A stretch of DNA of 8,988 nt from an uncultured Methanomicrobiales archaeon (lineage in GTDB: Archaea > Thermoplasmatota > Thermoplasmata > Methanomassiliicoccales > Methanomethylophilaceae): the NCBI GenBank assembly GCA_937892275.1, contig CALAVG010000299.1:1-8988 (forward strand), written 5' to 3'. The position numbers were made by a program, and so were the translations under genes. The notes below the pieces were generated by a model that was not told the origin of the DNA, did not search any database, and saw nothing but the letters and a program-made list of their open reading frames with translations. This document shows, piece by piece, positions 6,908 to 8,988 of the stretch. Within the stretch, counting starts at the first letter, position 1. The number at the start of each line of letters is the position of its first letter.

Positions 6908-7480
6908 TCATTCGTGGACCGTATCCAGGACGACGGGCTTTCCGTCGACGACGGCGACATCGATGATCGTGTGCACCCTTACGCTCGCTTCCTTCTCGAG
7001 CTCCTCTATGTTCAGGCTCTTGTTCAGGACTATGAGCACCTCATCTATGACAAGTCCCGCATCCCTGATGGTCTGGACGGTCCTCTTCAGGGTGTTCCCG
7101 GTGCTGATAACATCATCGACGATAATGACCTTGGTACCGGGTGCGATGGGCTGCAGATAAAGATACGATTTCTCGTAGCCGGTGGTTTTCTCGAACACTA
7201 TCTCGTCGGGCGTTCCGCTCTTCCTCTTACGGATGATCTGGAAAGGTTTCCCTGTCCTCATGGTCAATGCCGCTGCGAATGGGATACCCATCGCTTCAGG
7301 TGCAAGGAACATATCGCAGTCAAGGTCGGATAGTCTCTGGAATCCGCCGACGATCTCATCGAGGAGATCCCTGGACATCGCCGGGTTCCCGTCGGATATA
7401 GAGTTCACGAAATAGGGGTAGTCGCCCTTCATGACTATCTTGGATTCCATGTATACCTGCTTGATTAGATTAGTCTCCAT
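6908..7480 (-). CDS. hpt: Archaeal-type hypoxanthine/guanine phosphoribosyltransferase
   Basis: Cytoplasmic purine salvage enzyme of 190 residues that joins hypoxanthine or guanine to PRPP to make IMP or GMP. The PRPP-binding signature VIIVDDVISTGNT lies at residues 118-130, with the acidic pair followed by the STGNT phosphate loop. The N-terminal GDYPYFVNSISDGNP (19-33) and APEAMGIPFAAAL (60-72) are typical of the archaeal Hpt branch, which is related to adenine phosphoribosyltransferases; true adenine specificity is therefore the main alternative. The ATG at 7480 is preceded by GGTGAT, which includes the stop codon of the coiled-coil gene; only 4 bases separate the two genes, so translation is probably coupled. 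It is the third gene of the operon. Salvage has no obvious link to its protease and Sel1 neighbours. Confidence 0.9.
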   Translation of the reverse strand: METNLIKQVYMESKIVMKGDYPYFVNSISDGNPAMSRDLLDEIVGGFQRLSDLDCDMFLAPEAMGIPFAAALTMRTGKPFQIIRKRKSGTPDEIVFEKTTGYEKSYLYLQPIAPGTKVIIVDDVISTGNTLKRTVQTIRDAGLVIDEVLIVLNKSLNIEELEKEASVRVHTIIDVAVVDGKPVVLDTVHE

Positions 7481-7484
7481 GTTA

Positions 7485-7952
7485 TCACCTTGTCAACAAT
7501 TGATAGACCAGCGCCTTGAGGTCCGAGATCTCCTTCTCCAGAGCGGCGACCCTTTCCTCCAGGTCGTTACCCTTAGGTGCCGCCGAGGCCTTCATAGATT
7601 TCACTTCGTCGATGAGTGTTTGACGCCTCGATTTCAAAGCGTTTGCCGACAGTTGCAATTTGGTCCTCTCGCTGTCGTCACCGTTCATCTCGGCCTTCAG
7701 CATCTTGATTTCCAGCCCCATGATCTCGTCCGTGATGGATGCGATCTGTTCCGAGAGTTCGTCGAGGGGAGCCGATTCCTTGGTCTCGGCCTTATCCGAA
7801 CCTCTGCTCTCGTAGAGCTCGGCCAGCTGTTCCTCTATGAGTCCGATCTCCATCGCCTTCTTCTCGGCATCCAGGGGAGTTTCGGGCATCTGTTCTCTGA
7901 GGATGTTCAGCTTCTCCTTCAGGAAATCTATCTGACCGTCTATGTCTTCCAT
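7485..7952 (-). CDS. Coiled-coil protein of unknown function
   Basis: Predicted soluble protein of 155 residues, almost entirely charged and helical. Heptad-like patterns run over residues 1-55 (starting MEDIDGQIDFLKEKL), about 66-118, and 128-155 (DLEERVAALEKEISDL), with a Ser/Lys/Ala-rich break around 119-127. There is no catalytic motif, cysteine pair, signal peptide or membrane segment, so an assembly or scaffold role is the modest inference. The frame is open to 8036, but the ATG at 7952 is the sensible start: it lies 4 bases after the stop of the Sel1 gene, and the extra upstream residues are Arg/Ser-rich shadow of that gene. The stop is 4 bases before hpt. This spacing points to one transcript with coupled translation. 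No homolog is recognisable from the sequence alone. Confidence 0.78.
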   Translation of the reverse strand: MEDIDGQIDFLKEKLNILREQMPETPLDAEKKAMEIGLIEEQLAELYESRGSDKAETKESAPLDELSEQIASITDEIMGLEIKMLKAEMNGDDSERTKLQLSANALKSRRQTLIDEVKSMKASAAPKGNDLEERVAALEKEISDLKALVYQLLTR

Positions 7953-7956
7953 GATA

Positions 7957-8613
7957 TCAGAACTTCGTATCGCGGGGGATGATCTGTATCTCCGCTCCGC
8001 AGAATGGGCACTTGTCCAGGACCGCATCCATTCCATCCTTGTCCTCTCCGAGGAGGGCGGGACCCTTGTATGAATCTATAAACACTATCTCCTCGTCCAG
8101 GAGCTTGTCGAGCATCTGCTTGCAGCAAGCCGCTTCGACATCAACGTCGGAGATCTGCAGATGGAGCAGCGGTCTTGCGCGGAGCTTCTTCTTCCTCTCC
8201 TCGTAGAGGATCTTGTCAATCCTCTCAGCATCCGTATCGGCTCCGGGGTATCCCATCTCAGCGGCGTAAGCGAGCATGCGAACAGCCTTCTGGAGGTCCT
8301 TCTCCACACCGATACCGATCTCGTACATCAATCCGAGGTGGTAGAGTGCGCTTGGATCCAATTCGTCCGCAGCCTGGGAGAGATACTGGACAGCCGTCTT
8401 CATATCGGGTTCCACACCCTCTCCAGAGGCCAGGAGGATACCCAATTCCCTGCGTGCGGGGAGGAATCCCTGGTCAGACGCCTTCTTGAACCATTCGGCG
8501 GCCTTTGCATTGTCCTTGGGGACATCCGTTCCGTAGATGTAGTTCAATCCGAGCTTGTACTGAGACTCCGCATCTCCGCTCTCTGCGAGTTCGACGAGGT
8601 TCATTGAATCCAT
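7957..8613 (-). CDS. Sel1-like repeat protein with a C-terminal Cys-x2-Cys knuckle
   Basis: Predicted soluble scaffold of 218 residues. Three Sel1-type TPR-like repeats are visible at about residues 14-49, 50-85 and 86-121, with the usual signatures such as YKLGLNYIYGTDVPKD, ARRELGILLASGEGVEPD and ALYHLGLMYEIGIGVEKD and the AAEWFKKA-type second helices. Such repeats bind protein partners. A basic helix follows (KILYEERKKKLRAR), then a variable region and CPFCGAEIQI near the C-terminus, with cysteines 202 and 205. That resembles half of a zinc ribbon; Cys163 and Cys164 might supply further ligands. I chose the ATG at 8613, which has GTGAT 4 bases upstream and a TATA box about 33 bases upstream; GTG 8622 and ATG 8604 are alternatives. 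It is the first gene of the operon. Partners are unknown; the coiled-coil protein and the protease are candidates by position. Confidence 0.88.
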   Translation of the reverse strand: MDSMNLVELAESGDAESQYKLGLNYIYGTDVPKDNAKAAEWFKKASDQGFLPARRELGILLASGEGVEPDMKTAVQYLSQAADELDPSALYHLGLMYEIGIGVEKDLQKAVRMLAYAAEMGYPGADTDAERIDKILYEERKKKLRARPLLHLQISDVDVEAACCKQMLDKLLDEEIVFIDSYKGPALLGEDKDGMDAVLDKCPFCGAEIQIIPRDTKF

Positions 8614-8641
8614 CTTTATCACTGACGGGTATCACTTGGAC

Positions 8642-8651
8642 GTTATAATAG
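8642..8651 (-). promoter_or_regulatory. Candidate TATA box for the Sel1-hpt-protease operon
   Basis: On the - strand this reads CTATTATAAC. It lies about 30-38 bases ahead of the ATG at 8613 and would start transcription at about 8620, giving a very short leader that holds the weak GTGAT ribosome binding site. It is the only clear box upstream of the four closely packed genes. Confidence 0.5.
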
Positions 8652-8715
8652 ATAGCCTTGTCTTGTCGGTAGCGGTAGTTCCTGGTGATCTTTATTCATC
8701 TTTTGGAGATTTGTC

Positions 8716-8988
8716 TTGGACACGCTCTCAGTTACGATGAGGCAACGAAGATGGTCCAGGATGCCACCGCAGACGAAGGATCCGCGAGGGCATTCGTTGA
8801 GACTACCTACGAGCAGCTCCATGGGCTCGGCGAGGATATCGGAGCCAAGTACATCATGTTCCTCACCGGTATCATCTGTGCCGTTGGAGACGCAAGCCGT
8901 CCCGAGAGGAAATGGATCCACGGAATCCTTAAGACGTTGATTCGGCAGTTTGAAAAGAATCTCCATAGCCCTAGCTATAGCCTAGCAA
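8716..8988 (+). pseudogene. Start of an unrecognised helical protein, frame broken near codon 6 and cut by the window edge
   Basis: From 8733 to the right edge one + frame reads as real protein (YDEATKMVQDATADEGSARA and onwards, including GEDIGAKYIMFLTGIICAVG), with codon use like the neighbouring genes. It lacks a start codon of its own; the nearest stop upstream is at 8676-8678. In another frame a TTG at 8716 has GGAGAT 5 bases ahead of it and begins MDTLS. Restoring one G at 8731 (TCAGTTAC to TCAGGTTAC) joins the two as MDTLSGYDEATK. The gene would diverge from the Sel1 operon and continue beyond the window; about 91 residues are seen. I do not recognise the family. The amphipathic helices and the single hydrophobic patch suggest a soluble or peripheral protein. 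The final residues (NLHSPSYSLA) look less regular and may mark an assembly edge. Confidence 0.55.

Noticed and set aside
7431..7982. Open frame of 183 codons on the + strand
   Set aside because: It is antisense to the coiled-coil gene and the start of hpt, has no ribosome binding site and no recognisable motif, while the - strand genes have proper starts, operon spacing and family features.
8161..8607. Open frame of 148 codons on the + strand
   Set aside because: It is antisense to the Sel1 repeats; the periodic content simply mirrors those repeats.
8643..8966. Open frame of 107 codons on the - strand at the right edge
   Set aside because: The + strand frame here has codon use and residue content like a real protein; the - strand frame would also run through the presumed promoter of the Sel1 operon.
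1..8988. tRNA, rRNA, pyrrolysine cassette, transposase or integrase genes
   Set aside because: I looked for T-loop-like GTTCRA motifs with matching stems, for in-frame TAG readthrough contexts and for recombinase motifs, and found nothing that holds together.

Overview
The window most likely comes from an archaeon, probably a methanogen-like Thermoplasmatota such as Methanomassiliicoccales. The evidence is an archaeal-type hypoxanthine/guanine phosphoribosyltransferase, a 53-residue 2[4Fe-4S] ferredoxin, TATA-like boxes about 26 bases ahead of starts that lack a ribosome binding site, Shine-Dalgarno sites of the GGAGG/GGTGAT type on other genes, and frequent AGG/AGA and ATA codons. The lineage is inferred from general resemblance, not from a marker gene.

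Left part (1-3205, + strand): an edge region with a 21-base inverted repeat and a possible gene tail; a CaCA-family Na+/Ca2+ antiporter; a carbon-starvation (CstA) transporter gene broken by two one-base losses; a nested inverted repeat after it; and a separately transcribed 2[4Fe-4S] ferredoxin with its own TATA box, Shine-Dalgarno site and perfect hairpin terminator. Middle (3206-4068): about 860 bases with no convincing gene, AT-rich in its second half, ending in four diverged palindromic repeats spaced 71-81 bases apart.

Right part: an unrecognised helical protein on the - strand (4069-5219), split into two frames but probably one 383-residue gene; divergent from it, a HAD phosphatase on the + strand. 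A tight four-gene - strand operon follows: Sel1-repeat protein with a C-terminal zinc-knuckle-like end, a coiled-coil protein, Hpt, and a trypsin-like serine protease with an intact His/Asp/Ser triad and no export signal. Its transcription order runs from 8613 down to 5984 and its last gene overlaps the tail of the HAD gene. At the right edge a further + strand gene starts and is cut by the window.

The most telling pattern is that all four broken frames (two in cstA, one in the helical gene, one at the right edge) are each repaired by restoring one G to a run of Gs. That looks more like systematic sequencing or assembly error than four independent pseudogene events. No CRISPR array, tRNA, rRNA, integrase or transposase is recognisable. 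I see no clear defence system; the best candidates for something undescribed are the Sel1/coiled-coil/protease operon, the helical protein, and the palindromic repeat array beside it.
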